Below, piece by piece: positions 63,145-64,000 of a DNA stretch of 64,000 bases. The stretch covers positions 107,250 to 171,249 of the forward strand of contig NZ_JAALLT010000001.1 of NCBI RefSeq assembly GCF_011059145.1, given 5' to 3'. The notes beneath the pieces were generated by a model. That model was not told the origin of the DNA and did not search any database. It saw nothing but the letters and a program-made list of their open reading frames with translations. This DNA is from Halalkalibaculum roseum. Lineage in GTDB: Bacteria; Bacteroidota; Rhodothermia; Balneolales; Balneolaceae. The position numbers and the translations under genes were made by a program. Position 1 is the stretch's first letter; every line of letters begins with the position of its first letter.

Positions 63145-64000
63145 TTAACCCCTTATATTGAACAGTTTCTTAATAATCTTCCCTTTAAGTTTCGGAAATA
63201 CCTTCAAATTAGTGAAGGTTAATTGTTCTAATTGGTCATTACAATTCGTCATTATTTCATACCCGTTTTTCGTAATTCTAACAGTATCCGAATGCCTAAA
63301 GCCTCCAACTCCCTCAATATATATTCCTGGCTCAATACTCACGACCATATTCTCTTTGAGGATCGTTTTATCTCCAAGGGCAAGATAAGGTCCTTCGTGA
63401 TTCCCCAACCCTATTCCATGACCTGTTCGATGCATTAATTTATCCCCTAACCCTTCTTTGTTTATGAATTCTCTTGAAGCAATATCAACCTCTTCAGCAA
63501 CCACACCTGCTTTGATTACTTCATAACTTTTTTTCCTCGCTTCTAACATCAGTTCAAATATTTCTCTCTGTTCATTGGTGGGTCGTGCTGTAAAAAATGT
63601 TCTCTCGAGTTCTGCTGCATATCCATTTACCCTCAAAAAAGCTAGACTGATATGAGAACCATCAGTTAATAAATCTCCGACTTTGGGTATACCATGAGGC
63701 TGGTAAGATATTCTGCTTGGCCAAGCTGCTACTAAAATATTAGAGGACAGATAATCAAAATCAGTTTCTTTGATTACTTTTTTTTGAATATCCTTTCCTA
63801 TTGAAAGAACTTCCAATTCTGACATTCCATAGTAAGCACTTTTATTGAGTTTAGATATTGCTTTATCACAATAATTAGATGCTTGTTTAATGAGCTCAAT
63901 TTCGGTTTTGCTCTTGATCCACCTTAATTTTTCAACAAGGTTACTTAACCTAACCGAAAAACCTTGCTCTTGTAAAAAACTTCCCAACTCATAGGGTGAT
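63145..64000 (-). CDS. M24-family (Xaa-Pro peptidase/creatinase-like) protein, 5' end off window
   Basis: The frame continues past 63987 to the right edge, so the N-terminus is missing; about 284 residues are visible. The pita-bread fold is clear: HRTGHGIGLGNHEGPYL, SIEPGIYIEGVGGFRHSDTVRIT. In canonical metallopeptidases two Asp, one His and two Glu bind the metals. Here the Asp positions read ISLAF and AELERTFF (Ser and Glu), and the last Glu is replaced by His/Ser in FRHSDT. The known subfamily with ELERTFF and GGFRHSDT shares these changes. It may be a non-standard peptidase, a creatinase-like hydrolase or a metal-free relative. Confidence 0.82.
   Translation of the reverse strand, partial: SPYELGSFLQEQGFSVRLSNLVEKLRWIKSKTEIELIKQASNYCDKAISKLNKSAYYGMSELEVLSIGKDIQKKVIKETDFDYLSSNILVAAWPSRISYQPHGIPKVGDLLTDGSHISLAFLRVNGYAAELERTFFTARPTNEQREIFELMLEARKKSYEVIKAGVVAEEVDIASREFINKEGLGDKLMHRTGHGIGLGNHEGPYLALGDKTILKENMVVSIEPGIYIEGVGGFRHSDTVRITKNGYEIMTNCNDQLEQLTFTNLKVFPKLKGKIIKKLFNIRG

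Noticed and set aside
1-64000. rRNA, tRNA, CRISPR, prophage or insertion sequence
   Set aside because: Read through both strands without recognising any such gene or repeat-spacer array; weak inverted repeats at 49590, 36537 and 62809 lack associated transposase or integrase.

Overview
The window looks like chromosomal DNA from an aerobic to facultatively denitrifying, probably marine or saline member of the Balneolota/Rhodothermota-Bacteroidota lineage. This is inferred from gene content: a TonB-dependent receptor with an N-terminal carboxypeptidase-regulatory domain followed by a DUF4249 lipoprotein, paired DUF6090 membrane proteins, a DUF6448 protein, many secreted lipoproteins, large Ser/Thr kinases carrying TPR repeats, and PAS kinases of the HisKA_2 type. 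No rRNA, tRNA, CRISPR array, prophage, IS transposase or integrase was seen.

Layout. 1-9.4 kb: the N-terminal part of a sensor protein with a 192-residue module in tandem, a VOC protein, a TPR protein plus cupin lipoprotein pair, a response-regulator/PAS histidine kinase and a Gfo/Idh/MocA oxidoreductase. 9.7-16.5 kb: a five-gene heavy-metal RND efflux operon with two His-rich accessory proteins. 16.8-31.8 kb: a signalling cluster of four membrane Ser/Thr kinases (three TPR-type, one fused to PEGA, FGE-sulfatase and alpha/beta-hydrolase domains), an AAC(6')-like acetyltransferase, a DUF4386 protein and another PAS kinase. 32-36.4 kb: an amino-acid permease fused to a TrkA/RCK module, two DUF6090 proteins and a SnoaL-like protein.

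36.7-49.5 kb is a nitrite/NO and metal region. On the minus strand lie VWA and CopD-like proteins, azurin, copper nitrite reductase NirK, a double-DUF2249 protein, two small unknowns, a four-cysteine SufR-like regulator and a RIC-like protein. Divergently on the plus strand lie a 7Fe ferredoxin, a DUF59 Fe-S assembly factor, an NnrS-like membrane protein, an OsmC gene broken by one stop codon, a Crp/Fnr regulator, DUF6448, an HMA metallochaperone and a P1B ATPase. A 26-bp near-perfect palindrome sits between the two divergent arms and is a good operator candidate. Azurin and NirK form an obvious electron-donor/enzyme pair; the Fe-S and RIC-like genes fit handling of the NO made by NirK.

49.5-56 kb is an accessory stretch of individually promoted minus-strand genes for secreted or membrane proteins (two alpha/beta hydrolases, SnoaL-like, lipoproteins, a second cupin), with a decayed gene remnant and several shared upstream motifs. 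56-62.6 kb holds a DUF4249/TonB receptor pair, a lipoprotein, and an ECF sigma / zinc anti-sigma / Spy-CpxP-like operon resembling cnrH-cnrY-cnrX. Matching promoter boxes (TGCAAG, 17-bp spacer, GTCTAA) precede both the sigma gene and the lipoprotein gene, suggesting a small self-contained ECF regulon. A partial M24 peptidase-like gene with altered metal ligands runs off the right edge.

The best candidates for new biology are the ECF regulon, the kinase-FGE-hydrolase fusion, the permease-RCK fusion, the shared operator ahead of the two hydrolase genes, and the promoter/leader-swapped cupin duplicate.
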